Source: Blastomussa wellsi (lineage: Eukaryota > Cnidaria > Anthozoa > Scleractinia > Plerogyridae). Taken from it: a DNA stretch of 64,000 bases. How positions within the stretch are numbered: the first letter of the stretch is position 1; each line of letters begins with the position of its first letter. Where the stretch lies: assembly GCA_947652115.1 (NCBI GenBank), contig OX393570.1:1607421-1671420 (forward strand), given 5' to 3'. Of the stretch, positions 38,425-50,415 are shown in pieces. The notes beneath the pieces were generated by a model that was not told the DNA's origin, ran no database searches, and saw nothing but the letters and a program-made list of their open reading frames with translations. Made by a program: the position numbers and the translations under genes.

Positions 38425-39328
38425 ACTGCAGAAATTCTAGCCCCCTCATTGGCTAATTTTCATTGTCCTCGTGAGCCAACACCAAATTTGACAATGTGAT
38501 AAAGAAATTTCGTTTGTCGATTACAGGACGTACCACAACACGCTCACGTCTATTTGTATATTTTCACACACGTGACAAGCGGCCATATTGGATTGCTGAA
38601 ACAAAAGATGATATTTTCATAACAATAGAGATCAATTCCCGGAGGATTGCTTTGGGACACCAATATAGCCGCAGTTTCTTTGTTTTGGGACACCAATTTT
38701 GTAGCCTTGGCGTCATGTGAAAACACTCTATATTGCATTTGGTTGAATTAGTCGAATCAGTTCAGGGAAAATACTATGCCAGTGTTACAAATAATACCAC
38801 TTATTCCACACTAAGACAATATAGGTTACTCCCTGTGTCAAATGACAAACATTTAATCAGATTTAATATAATCTTATTATTGCAATAATAAATCAATCAA
38901 AGGAGAGAAAATGGTGTCTTCATTCAAGTACGTGGCATAACGATCTATTCTTCTCAGAGCTGCCTTTCAGAAAGGCATTCTTCCATTCCCAAATGCTTCA
39001 TAACTCTATTAATCATGAAAAATCAGTTTATACATTGCCATTGGAAACTTAAATCAAAACCCGCAATCTCGTTCCCAGGGTACTTATTTGATTGCGCGAT
39101 TCTGCTAGCTACATGTTATAATGTAATACATCATGAACTTTACGTTGACCACTGAAGTAGATAAGCCTCCATCGTTGCCAACTGCTCTGCCTTCTGTTAG
39201 TTGTGATTTTTAACAATTTTCTGTTTATTTACAGTATTTTGTTGTTTATTTGGTGACCACACCAGTACTAGATACCCTGATTGTGATTATGATTATTTCA
39301 AGGACCGCGCCGTCCTTACTCTGTCCCT
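38425..39328. other. Intergenic between convergent GPCRs, no gene seen
   Basis: AT-rich sequence that should contain the 3' UTR of the minus-strand GPCR at its right end. No supported frame or other element. Confidence 0.5.
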
Positions 39329-40384
39329 CTAAATTGTTTTGTCATCCAGCTGTTCAACTGTCCACGAGACTCTGTGATGCGCATCGCACCCCACTTTACT
39401 AACAGAGGTTGTAATCTTCCTTGTAGTCACACTTTGCGCATGTGTCACTCTCCTGTTCACAATGATTTTCCTCAGCACGTCTTTGAAGGCGGCCCTAAAG
39501 TTTTTGTTCAAACAGCTGTAGATAAGCGGGTTTAGCGCCGAGTTACCGTAGTGCAACCACTTGATCATGGCCAAGACTTCACTGGAAACCCTGCACGCTT
39601 TGCAGTAAGTAAATATCAAGGTGACCACGAAAAACGGGCACCAGCACGCGACAAACGCACCAATCACGATGCTTAGTGTTCGGGCCGCCTTTACGTCGCG
39701 TTTGAAGTTCTCCGATACTCTCCGATGGGTTATTGATTGGTCCGTGTGCACCCGACGGATGCTGTGCGCGTGTGTTAAGGCGACGTGGAATATTCGAGAA
39801 TAGGCTACAACCATGATTAACAGAGGAACAAAGAACGAAGTTAAAGAGACAAAGAGCGGATATCCTGGCCATTTGAGTGGATTTATAGCCGCGATCGTCA
39901 CAGAATAAATCCAGATGAATGCCATTCCGAACGCGATCCGATTGCGCGTCACTATGATTGGATAACGGAGCGGATGATTGACAGCCAGGAAGCGGTCGAT
40001 GCTAATGGCCACAAGATTCATGATGGAAGCTGTTCCACAGACGATATCAAAACACAACCAAGCCTTGTAAAATGTTGGGAAATTCACCACGTCAGGCTTG
40101 CCTGTTAGATTAACAGATAACCACACTGGCATTGAAATAGCACCAACCAGAATGTCGCTCACAGCAAGGCTGATTATAAACGCACTGGTAAAACTTTGAA
40201 GCCGCTTTGACATCACACAAGCCAAGCACACCAACGTGTTGCCAAACACGGCGAAAATTATTATCAAGATAAGGAACACATTGGTGCCAATGAAGGCTAG
40301 GTTGCGATGGTTGGTGGTTAGCTGACGGGAAGAATTTGTAGAAAGTGATTCGTTTATGCCGTGGCTTGACGTTGGTTTTAACAT
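39329..40384 (-). CDS. Class A GPCR, amine-receptor-like paralogue (351 aa, single exon)
   Basis: Seven TM segments with the same plan as the gene at 36272: FGNTLV, SLAVSDILVG, W3.28, D3.32 and DRF in TM3, CWCPFF in TM6, WLHYGNSALNPLIY in TM7. Glycosylation sequons NES and NSS occur in the N-terminus. ICL3 is much shorter (about 35 residues). As in its neighbour, position 3.25 is Tyr, ECL2 has no Cys, and ECL3 has a Cys pair (CKAC), so the two share an unusual extracellular design. Convergent with the neighbour at 1.8 kb, consistent with a local duplication plus inversion. Ligand unknown. Confidence 0.9.
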   Translation of the reverse strand: MLKPTSSHGINESLSTNSSRQLTTNHRNLAFIGTNVFLILIIIFAVFGNTLVCLACVMSKRLQSFTSAFIISLAVSDILVGAISMPVWLSVNLTGKPDVVNFPTFYKAWLCFDIVCGTASIMNLVAISIDRFLAVNHPLRYPIIVTRNRIAFGMAFIWIYSVTIAAINPLKWPGYPLFVSLTSFFVPLLIMVVAYSRIFHVALTHAHSIRRVHTDQSITHRRVSENFKRDVKAARTLSIVIGAFVACWCPFFVVTLIFTYCKACRVSSEVLAMIKWLHYGNSALNPLIYSCLNKNFRAAFKDVLRKIIVNRRVTHAQSVTTRKITTSVSKVGCDAHHRVSWTVEQLDDKTI

Positions 40385-41119
40385 TGTTGTTCAACTTGGG
40401 CCTCGACGAAGCTGAAGCAATGATAGAACACACATAATTAATGCTTTAACGCTGACATGTATCTACCCAAATGTTCTTGAAATTTTATTTTTAATGAATA
40501 CTTTATCATCTTTATGTCGTTTACCGTCAAATATTGTTTGGAGTTCGTCTAATGAACGTCACGTTTCTTAATAGTCACCAAATTAATATAAAATAAACGT
40601 TTTGTTAACGTTGATCACCGCGTTGATACGTGATGTATTCCCTGTTCAGTTGACTACCTTAAATAAGACCTGCTTGCTACGAAAACGCTCTAATTTGTGT
40701 TCGTCATGTATCTCCCCTACGCGACGGGAAGAAATAGTCTTTGTTTACAGTTTGGTTCAAAACGGAATTGCGCGATCGAGGCACGTTCCAATTCTATTAA
40801 TACCTATACCAGGCAAATTTGGAGTAGCGGCTTACGGCGTTGTCCAGCTGTTTAATAATACTAACCCTGTTTTGCGATTTTATTATAATGCTTCCGCATC
40901 TCCCAATAACGCACCTGTTACAAATTTCTATAAGGATTATTCATTTGTATATTTGTAGTTTTTAATGATCTATCTAGGTTTTACAAAAATCATTTAAATT
41001 AATATACCATATTTTTTATTTATATATATATTTTTAGCATTTTTAGTCACTCTGTACGCCCATACTTTGAACGAGCAACCTAAGCCCACAAGACATTACG
41101 TGAATAAATAAAAGAAGAA

Positions 41120-41187
41120 TGATTGATTGCTTGCTTGCTTGATCGATTGATTGAGTGATTGCAAGTTGATTGATTGATTGATTGATT
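41120..41187. repeat. (TTGA)n-like microsatellite
   Basis: Runs of GATT/TTGA/TTGC units (ATTGATTGATTGATTG) interrupted by a few variants. Confidence 0.85.
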
Positions 41188-41409
41188 AAAACCCGCCAAT
41201 GGTTTTAAAAAGAATCGGAATCGGCAACATGTCATGCCCCTAACCCTAAAAATATTAGCGCGACAGTGGTTGTATATAAACAAAAGAATAAATATAGATA
41301 TATATAAGAAAGTGATTATTGTTTGTAGAACATTGTCACGGATTTTGACAAAATTTAGACACAAGCAAATGGACAACAAATTGAATGAATTGAGTGCGTC
41401 GAGCTCAAC

Positions 41410-41475
41410 CTCGTTCCCAGGGCTTTTTCCTTCTTCGTGACACGTCACGAAAAAGGAAAAAGCCCTGGGAACGAG
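41410..41475. repeat. Near-perfect 66-bp hairpin
   Basis: CTCGTTCCCAGGGCTTTTTC pairs with GAAAAAGCCCTGGGAACGAG across a short loop around CGTGACACGTCACG, itself palindromic. Words like AGCTCAACCT on both sides (41403-41411; 41491-41500) hint at insertion, but this is not a clear target duplication. Confidence 0.8.
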
Positions 41476-44400
41476 CTTAAATACCGCCTAAGCTCAACCT
41501 GGTTTCAGGTAGCATTAAGCGACTAGGATTATTTCTTCTCCTCCCTCGATGGGATGCTAGTCCATCACAGGGTTACCCTCCTCCCCCCCCCCCCATCCAC
41601 ACCCAACCGCACCCCACCCATTTAGGCACCTAGCAGGGTGGAGCGAGGCACTATAAGACTGACGACAGAGCATATTTGCGATTGGGGAGGCTAATGCACA
41701 TGTCGTAAACCTTCGTAGCGCGCGCCGGCGGCGCAAGCCACCTAGGGGGTTCCGATGACATGTTTCCCCGGAAATTTTTTTCAAAAATGAATACTCACAG
41801 ATAGAATGGCTAAAAATGCATCCCAGCACACCATACGCAGTAAATTATTTTATTATCGCAAATCTATGAGAGCAGTAAAACGGTAATTTTTCAATTGGGT
41901 AAATTTAATATTTTTCCCATATAATTATTGGGGGGGGGGGGGGGGGCTGAAGATTATTAGCTCACCCTTGGAAAAAAAGGTGGTACCAAAAGCTGGTTGG
42001 TACATTGAATAGTGCTTTGTTGTGGGTGACAAATGCCGTCTTACAATTGATGTCTTGACTGACGAAATATCTAGGGTTGGGCTAAAATATTTGTTTGAAT
42101 ATCCTCAACGCACACTATTGAAATTAGTTCTGTCTTTTTAACTTTGTTGCAATTTTTCACCGGCGTTTGTTCTCCTTTACAGCGTAAAACTAAAACAATG
42201 CGTTTATCAGGGAATACTAACTTTTAGCTTATTTCTTTGAAATTCTGACCTGTTGAATGTACCATTGATCATTATGTTGGATAACAGAAACGCTATCGAT
42301 TGTTTTTCGCACTAACCGTAAAAAGAGCTAGTTACATGTACCTCTATTTGCTTCACTTCTGATTTTTAAAATCCTAATTAACCGACTGTAGTCGAGTGAT
42401 GCCCCACGAGGCATTTGTATTACGAATATGTTTTGTTTTAATGCTAAAACAGCAAACTTACCCTGTGTGGGAGTGCCGGAGTTTCCCTTGAACTGGAAAC
42501 AAAATAGAATTATCCTTTTTGTAGAGCTGACTGTTAATTACGTAACGTTTTCAAAAGTGTTTTATCAATGTTCTTCAGTACTGACACCCTTTTGGCATTT
42601 CATGTAAGTTTTAGCTGCAAGCAAAACGAGTTAGCGCTTTGTAGGCGCCAAGACGAATTCTTACAATTCAAGGTCCAAAATGGGCGCGAACTCTTATAAG
42701 ATGAATTATTCTGAAATTGGATCCTAGAAATGCAGATCACTCACCGGCACCTGCATAAAATGTTTTCTACAAAGTACTCTGAAGTACTTTAATTTGTCGT
42801 TATCGCAAATGTCTCTAGAGAAGTTCAAACATCTTACAGGCAAAGTTTTTGAGTAGTTGTTTCTTTCTCGCACGTACATATTCGCTGGCTCTTTTAATCG
42901 TCTACCTGATAACACATATAATCAAATCCTCTGCAATCAATTTTTGTGACACTGAATTTCAAACACTATTTTCCAAGAGGCGAAAAAATCGTCACGCAAA
43001 GGCGAGACTGTGCCCATAAGAAATGATGTCTATAAAAATTGAGGTCATGCCATGTTTTTCAAATTGCTTCAACAGTTTAAAAGCACGCAAGATATTCACA
43101 TAGTGACGATCTTTTCAGCGATTGAACGAACAACCACAAAACCATTAACAAGAAATCGGTTCCTTTTACAACTACAAGTAACAAAAATGTCTTTTAAAAA
43201 AGGAATTGACGTCTAATGTGTTTGAATCAGTCCGTAAATACATTTTAGAGATAAAACCCATTAATGTGGCAAGGATTAAAAAACTAATAACGAGAGATAT
43301 TTTTACAAAAGACCATTTTCTTTGTGTCAGGGTGCATCCTTTGAAATTAGAAGTGGAAAAGCCATTTCCGGCCGTTAAAATCCAACAGGCCAAAATAAAT
43401 ACTTGGGTGGAAATTAAAAGAAATGAAAAAAGAAGATTATTGTCAAATGTCAATACGAAATTCCTCGTAAATTAATATGGCGGGATTATATGTTATTCGT
43501 GCTTGGTTCCGGTGTAATTCATATTATTTTTTCTAGTAAAAGACAACACAATTATTTGCTTGTTTTGCTTCTTCTTGAAAAGATCAGTGCTGGTCATAAT
43601 ACACGATTAATAGCGGCTTTTTTGCGCCTAACCTTTTCATTTCTAATTCATATTAATAATCTTTTGTTGCTACTAATTGATTCTATTTCTTAAAATAATA
43701 TTTGAACGTCAAACTTCAGTTGAAGGTCTTAATTATGGAGGAGGGAAGGCGAGGAACACACTGATGCAAGCAAAAGTTTTCTGGCGCTTGGGGGCTCAAT
43801 TTAATAATATGGGGCATTTATATAGTGTTTTTCACAAGACTTCAAAGCACTTTACTCAAAAAGTTTTGGGGACTTTCCAGACTGCATTATAGGCGCTAAT
43901 ACCAGCCGCGCAGTTTATACACTTATTTTGAAGAACAGTAGGATTCAGAATGCCACCGGAACTATTAATTTGACACCAACTTGGCAGTTAATAGAAATAA
44001 TTCTTTAATTTAGACTCGTGGCAAGTATCCGCAGAGTAAATGTGTCAGATGGTCTTCGCATTTCTTGCATGTTTGTGCAAAGTGCAGGCGAGTATCAGTA
44101 ACAAAAAAAAAAGAATTTAAAACACTTAAGAGCAAGCTTAAAAATGTCACCTAAGTAGAACATTTTTAGACCAACAATCCCCTGAAAGGCTGCCTTCCCA
44201 ATTCCGTCTTAAATCCATTTTTTGTCTGGTTATATCCTTTTTTAAATAAATGTTTGAAAATTCCCATTTAATTCCATTTTTGAGTATTTATATACACAAC
44301 ATAATCAGAGCATTTTTTCCCCTCAAAACTGCAGATTGAAATATGACTTTCCATAGTCGAAGTTTGTTTGTTGTTCATACGGCATTCACGCACATTATGG

Positions 44401-45091
44401 TGCCATGTTATATATTCCGCGATTCTCATCCCGAGGGCGTTTTCCCCTTCGCATTGCGAGGGACAGGGAATACAAAGGGAAAAGTGCTCTGGGGACGTGA
44501 TTAATACAAGTCTTTTACTCCCCCTCCCCTCCCGTTTCCCAGGGTTATGATTAGTGTGTGGGATTCCCGGACTCGAGTACTGGCTGGTGCGCATGCGCTA
44601 CGTTGGGGTCTTGGGCAAAACACTACAATCAAGAGACCCTCTAAGGTTTTTGAAAATTTAAGGTTTCTCGGCTGACATAATAGTTTAAGAGAATCCACCT
44701 TTACAGAGGGGGGCATCTTTTGTTTACTAGGGTTTTTTTTTCTGAAAACCCCGGGTTTTTCAGCAGCGCTGAAAAATAGACGCGATGCAAGTCGTTTATC
44801 TCATGTTTTCTGGTATTCAACAGTATTTCTTGGCAGAAGGAAACGTTGATGAAAGTTTTGAAGTGCTCAAACCTTTTTCATTATATTTTTTCTTTATTAT
44901 TATTATTTCCCAGAAAGATCTGTCTGTTATCAATTTTTAAATATATCAATGGTTACAAAATACATCCCCATAAGTTACGTATAAAAGTACTCAAAACTTG
45001 AGTACTTTAGACTGTTCACAGTCTCCTATTTTTCCGTGTAACAGCCGAGCTTGTTTCTTGAAACGAGCGAAACCTGGGGAGAGCAAAACTC

Positions 45092-45360
45092 CAAGGCTGA
45101 TACTACGTGAAAAAATTGACTTTGCGAGACAACAACCCGACAGAAACCGATAAAGCAAGGCTGCAACCGTGGACAGCTGTTTCGTTCTTATTGGAACTCG
45201 TCAGCACGAGTTTTGAATGAAACCAACCAGAAAGCCAGCTCAAATAAAATGCAACAAAACCCATGCTCCATCAAGTTCCGTACTTTGAACCCGTCCGCCC
45301 CCCGAATCACGCGCCGCCACATCACATGTTTCAGGGAGAAAACAGGCAGAGTATCGAATT
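45092..45360. repeat. Dispersed repeat, copy 1 (~270 bp)
   Basis: Begins CAAGGCTGATACTACGTGAA and matches 47157-47432 over its whole length with scattered differences and one ~10-bp indel. No coding frame is conserved between the copies, so it is a transposon-derived repeat of unknown class. Confidence 0.85.
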
Positions 45361-46060
45361 CTTGTCTCGCAAAGTCAAAATGTAGATGGCTAAACCATCT
45401 CAACATTGAAACGCATGGGCATAACCATGCTTAAAAGGCACAGCATATCGGATCTGTAAAGACCTACGGCCACAGTAGAGAGGCTTACAAGTAGTCAACT
45501 AAAGGATAATAGATAATTTATTGTAGCTGGTTACCTAATTTTCTCCCAACATACGGGTACGAGGTTCCTGCATCCGGGATCTAACCCGGGGACCGTAGGA
45601 AAATTTTCAAAATGGGCCGATTTTTTAGTCCGACTTCGAAAGGCCGTAAAGTAGAAACTACTTGCCCGAATTGGTATGGATGGACTCAGCAACTATCCTA
45701 GTTTTCATCTGTGCAAAAAGGCGCTTAAAAAAAGATCAATTGGCTGAGAAATAAGACGATTTTCAAAAGTGGCCAAAATGACCAATTTTGGATTTTTTCA
45801 TACTCTTAAGTATGGTGGGAATGGTTAGATTTCTCTTTCACTCAAGTTCTCAATAAACGAAGGAAACTTTCCCCTCCCTCCTCTCCCTTCTTTCTTTTGT
45901 TGTTGCATTGGAAAGGCGGGTTGTCCCTCACCTTTGCTGGGACGGTACTATCAGGTTTTTATATTTGCGCTTTTCTGTGCTTTATGCAAAACTAAACGGC
46001 CACACCCGTGGCTAAAATATCCCAAACGAGATTGTGGTTTTTCATTATCCAAGCAAACAG

Positions 46061-46412
46061 ACCTGAGTCGGGGATGCCTAAAAGGGATAACCATAAACAG
46101 ACTGGGTTGTCTTACACGAAGTGTGGAATCGTTGGAGCCTCGGCCATTTCAGTGGCTAACCTGACTCGTCCCAAGTCATCTTCTATTTTTCAACGCGCGG
46201 AAAGAGGAAAGCCCGCCGAGGCATTTGCGGGGAACGTGCCTCCGCGCGCTTTCCTCTTTTTGCGCGTTGAAAAATGGAAGACGACTGGGGACGAGTCAGG
46301 TGGCTACCGAGGCTCCAACGATTTCACACTTCGTGTAAGACAACTCAATCTGTTCATGGTAAGAAACGCCCCTCTCGGCCATCCCTTTTAGCCATCACCA
46401 GCTGAGTCAACC
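46061..46412. mobile_element. Large foldback MITE (~350 bp)
   Basis: Arms of about 150 bp: the left arm contains GTTGTCTTACACGAAGTGTG and TCGTTGGAGCCTCGG; the right arm is its inverse, as is the inner TTTTTCAACGCGC / GCGCGTTGAAAAA pair. The central loop is short (around GAGGCATTTGCGGGGAACGTG). Ends near CTGAGTCGGGGATG and its inverse. No transposase. Confidence 0.8.
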
Positions 46413-46565
46413 AGAACAACACAAACATGCTTAATTACATGTGTGGCAATTCGCTATGGAGTAACAGGGTACATAAATTATTTTTAAGGATGGAGAGTAC
46501 AAAGCAAACAAATCGATACAATTAAATCACATATAATTAAAAGTAAAAGCTCTAAAAACCACGAA

Positions 46566-46596
46566 TGAATGAATAAATAAATAAATAAATAAATAA
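46566..46596. repeat. (AAAT)n microsatellite
   Basis: GAATGAATGAATAAATAAAT continuing as AAAT units. Confidence 0.85.
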
Positions 46597-46927
46597 CATA
46601 TATCAAAAACACAATGAATAATTCAAATAATTAGTAGAAATTAAAAGAAGTTAATAAACTGTGAAGTTAAATGTCTTTTAAATGGATAAGAAGGTGGAAT
46701 CTTAAATGTCTCATCAGTTTCATTCCACAATTCAGCTCCATTATATCGAATGTTAATATTTGAGAATTTTGGCACATAGTAGGTACACCTAGTCGCATGG
46801 TGAGTATTCATTAAAAGACGGGTTTCTGCTAATGTCGTCGTGTTTTGAACAAAGTCACGACAAAGTTATTCACCCACCCATCGGTGACCAGAGTTTTGTC
46901 GATGGCGCAGCCGTGGACACCGGCCCC

Positions 46928-47065
46928 CCGTGTTTACATAGCCTCATCAGGGGCCTAGGAGAATTCGAGACACTTATGCAAACCCGAGACGTAGTCGAGG
47001 CTTGGCAAAACTTTCCAAAATTCTCCCAAACCCTCGAGTGTTTAGATAGGGCTATGTTAACACGG
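46928..47065. repeat. Short TIR element (138 bp)
   Basis: Ends CCGTGTTTACATAGCC and GGCTATGTTAACACGG are inverse of each other with one mismatch. A partial inverse relation (GGAGAATT / AATTCTCC) continues inside. Confidence 0.65.
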
Positions 47066-47156
47066 AAAAAAGTCCTCTGTTGCTTTGATAAAATATGACT
47101 TAAAAATACGCACGAAACCAAAACGTCACAGCCATGTTTACATAAGCAAATCACTG

Positions 47157-47432
47157 CAAGGCTGATACTACGTGAAAAAGTTGACTTTGCGAGACAACAA
47201 CTCGATAGAAACCGACAAAGCAGGGTTGCAACCGTGGACAGCTGTTTCGTTCTTGTTGGAACTCGTCAGCACGGTGTAGCAATTCTAAATGAAACCAGCC
47301 AACAGAGCCAGCTCAAATAAAATGCAACAAAGCCCATGCCCTATCAAGTTCCGCACTCTGAACCCGCCCACCCCCCGAATCACGCGCTGCCACATCACGT
47401 GTTTCAGGGAGAAAGCAAGCAAAGTGTCGAAT
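47157..47432. repeat. Dispersed repeat, copy 2 (~275 bp)
   Basis: Direct-orientation copy of 45092-45360 (start CAAGGCTGATACTACGTGAA, end near GTGTCGAATA). Shared internal words include GCAACCGTGGACAGCTGTTT and CCCCCCGAATCACGCG. Confidence 0.85.
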
Positions 47433-50415
47433 ACTCTCATCTACACACACCTATCAACCAATGAGAGCGCGCATAGCAGATCTCAGAGAGACTTCGTACG
47501 AGGTCGTCTCGTTATTTCTTGAGAGCGACGATGGTTGACGGTACATTTGTTTACAACAACAACAGCAATTTATTTATTTACAAATTTTTAAGAGGGCTTG
47601 CCCCTCAAATAGCCGCAAAGCTAGTCGAGGCGGGACAAGAAGCTACAAGATGTATACGAGAAACGTAATAGCAAAGACAAATCACAATCATTCATCGGAA
47701 ATAAATCGTTTTATCCATTTTGTTTATTTTGCCGATTCTCAAGCGATTAGCTGACAGCAAAGAAAACACACAGAAAAGAAATTAAATGAGCGGGAAACAA
47801 ACAAACAAGGAAATCGACATAACAATCTCGACTTTTTAGCGTTCACTGTTTAGCGTTGTTAAAAAAATAATCAGTGGCATTCTAAAATTTCCGATTTAAT
47901 GAGCAAGAGTTTATACTTCCTTTCCAATTAATCAGTTTTTATATGCAAATGTTTTGGTTGAACCTTTCATTTCAGTTAATATCAACATATGCCCCGCTGG
48001 TTGTTTGAAGTTAACTGACTCAGCCGGTAAAACCTAAATAAAATATTCAAGTATTGTTTTCAACGTGTATATTTAGAGTTTAGTTCTCAATGACACTTGC
48101 TACAAATACATAAAGAGGAAAATAGGTCAATTTCTTTTTATAGTAATGAATTTGGGCGTTTTTCCCGTGATTTCAAAAATCAATAAAATTGACATATTGA
48201 CGGTTAAGAAACACACCTAAACTGATTTTTATGTTGTTTTTTTTTTTCGAGTAATTAATCATAATTCTCACAACATCTTGGTTTATTAAGTGGCTAGTAG
48301 CAAATTCGTTGGTTATATACAGCTGTTATTGACAAACTTGCGCGAATGTTATTTTTACGATGAAAATTTTGCGGTGATCTCGCTCAGTGAGACAGGAAAA
48401 CAACTGGCTAAACTGAGATTGATCGCGAAGCTCGGTAGTTTTCCATTTACGCCCTCTCGAGGTAGGTACAAATTACCTTTGTTTAAATTCAAATCTATAA
48501 AGACCTGCGCTTTATCTTTTATGTGAATAGAAAATCATAAAGTCAGGCAAACGAGGTTTAAAATAAATGGCGTGCGAGACATCTGAAAATCTGCGCATAC
48601 TGAATATATTAGGAATTGTATTTCTTTTTGAAGCAGAGGCATGCATAGTTTCATTTGAAATCTTTCCCTGGGAGATCGTTAATTTCATTTTTAGGAAAAG
48701 ATTTGAATTTTAAAAGACCACTCTTGGTCTACTGTTTGACACTTTAAGTTTGTGAAATTTTGCACGCCTCGTAAAGTTTTCATTAATGCATAAATATACA
48801 AGCTTTTTAGTTTACCACGGATGTTCACAACAACGCTTTTTTGTACGGAAGTCAGTAAAATCGGCAAATGGTACTGTCAAAAATTTCGCTTGCTAATTTT
48901 CATTTTCAAATGGCTGAATCTCGAATGATTTAGTTTCATTTACAAGAGTAAAGGTCCCTAAAACTCATAACAGCCTCGTCGATAAGTTGTCTGTAGGGAA
49001 TATTTTTATTATGCGGCAAGAATTATTTTGATGTCGTGAGACCACAATCTCTCCTGTCGATAAATTTCGTCAAGATTGGATGGAATATTAAAGGTGCGTG
49101 GTACATATTTTAAAAAAAATATATGATTTTCGAGGGGTTTTTAATCAACGTTTGAGGAAAATTTCTCTTTTTAATCAGCTGTAACAAGAAAAAATATTAT
49201 CTTCCGTTCACCGTTTTAAAAGGCATTTAAAAATATTTTTCGACTGAAAACGGGTTTCTTAACATACGATCATATTCTTTTCTATAAACAATGTTTTGTT
49301 TTTCCAAGCTTCTTTCTGCCCAGCGGTAAATAATTCATAACTTTTAGCCCTAGATTTTGATGTCTTCGAGGCCGATAGGCCCGAAAGAGCGAAAATCACT
49401 TGATTAGGGCGTTGCCTTGGTGACGGTGACGCAATTGTGACGCACCGGTGCGTTTGAATGGCGAAAGCCTTGATTCACGACCTTCAACGGCTATGGGGGT
49501 GGACAGTATATCAAACAGATGATAGAGTATGAAAAAGAAGAGAAAAACTTGCACAGTCTAATGCAACCGTGGATAAGAGGTATTTTTCTGTGCAGTTAAC
49601 TGTTGGTTTGTAACTCTTGTCGCTTCAAGGTGGTTGAAAACAATCTGTCGCTGTTTTTCTATCCACTTGACATCTCGCCTACAAACTTGATATTGAAATG
49701 AAGCATTGTCCACGCTTCACGTTCAACAAATGAAAATTGGACATTGAAATGTTCATTTATTCAAATCGTCAATTACAATCATCAGGAAATTTCAATTAGT
49801 TTGCGTTTCATTGTTTTTTCCATGCAGCTTTCATGACTCTTCAAGCGGCGGCCAGAAAGAAAAATTCCGCGGGAAGGAAAGATTTCGTTTCGCGTGTGCC
49901 ATGCACAAAATTTTACCTGGGAATCTTATCAAAAACTTCAGATTGCTTCACTGACAGATTACTATCGCTGCAGGGAGTTGGCAAAAATGTATTTCCGCAA
50001 ACAACGTAAACATGTGCAGTTGTTTGGGTTTTAAGTGATCTTCATTTTTCGCACGTCAAAACTCTTCTCCAGTTGCTTTTGTCAAAAATCGCCTTCGGAC
50101 AACTCATTTAAGCTTATAGCCTGTAAGTTTCATGTCGTGTTTACTGAACGTGAATTCGCTTAAGCTCAACAGCTTAATTCCTGAAGCATTGTAGATTAAG
50201 CTTAAATTGTTCATATAGAAACCAGGAAATGGGAAAAATAAAAATTTAAACAGAACATAACCTGAACTCTGTCTTTGCAATTTTAGGAGATCTTCATAGT
50301 TTGTTACGTTTTGGCTTGCTTTTAGGCATAATTTCCCTTAATATTTCATGACGTAAGCGAATCATATTTAGCTAACATATGTCTGTTTGTGTTATCCAAT
50401 TTTCAGCCACCGAAA

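Larger units (their letters stand above)
40385..50415. other. 10-kb gene-free region rich in repeats
   Basis: No frame here has a recognisable domain, splice structure or strong codon bias. It contains a TTGA/ATTG microsatellite, a perfect hairpin, G- and C-runs (about 41583-41594 and 41930-41946), a large foldback MITE, a small TIR MITE, an AAAT microsatellite and two copies of a 270-bp dispersed repeat, each listed separately. The rest is AT-rich unique-looking DNA. Confidence 0.5.

Noticed and set aside
43206..43475. 89-residue frame in the gene desert
   Set aside because: Lys/Ile/Asn-rich as expected from AT-rich DNA; overlapped by an equally long frame on the other strand.
45540..45598. 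tRNA-like sequence with GGGATCTAACCCGG
   Set aside because: The T-arm-like word does not fit box B on either strand and no cloverleaf can be drawn.
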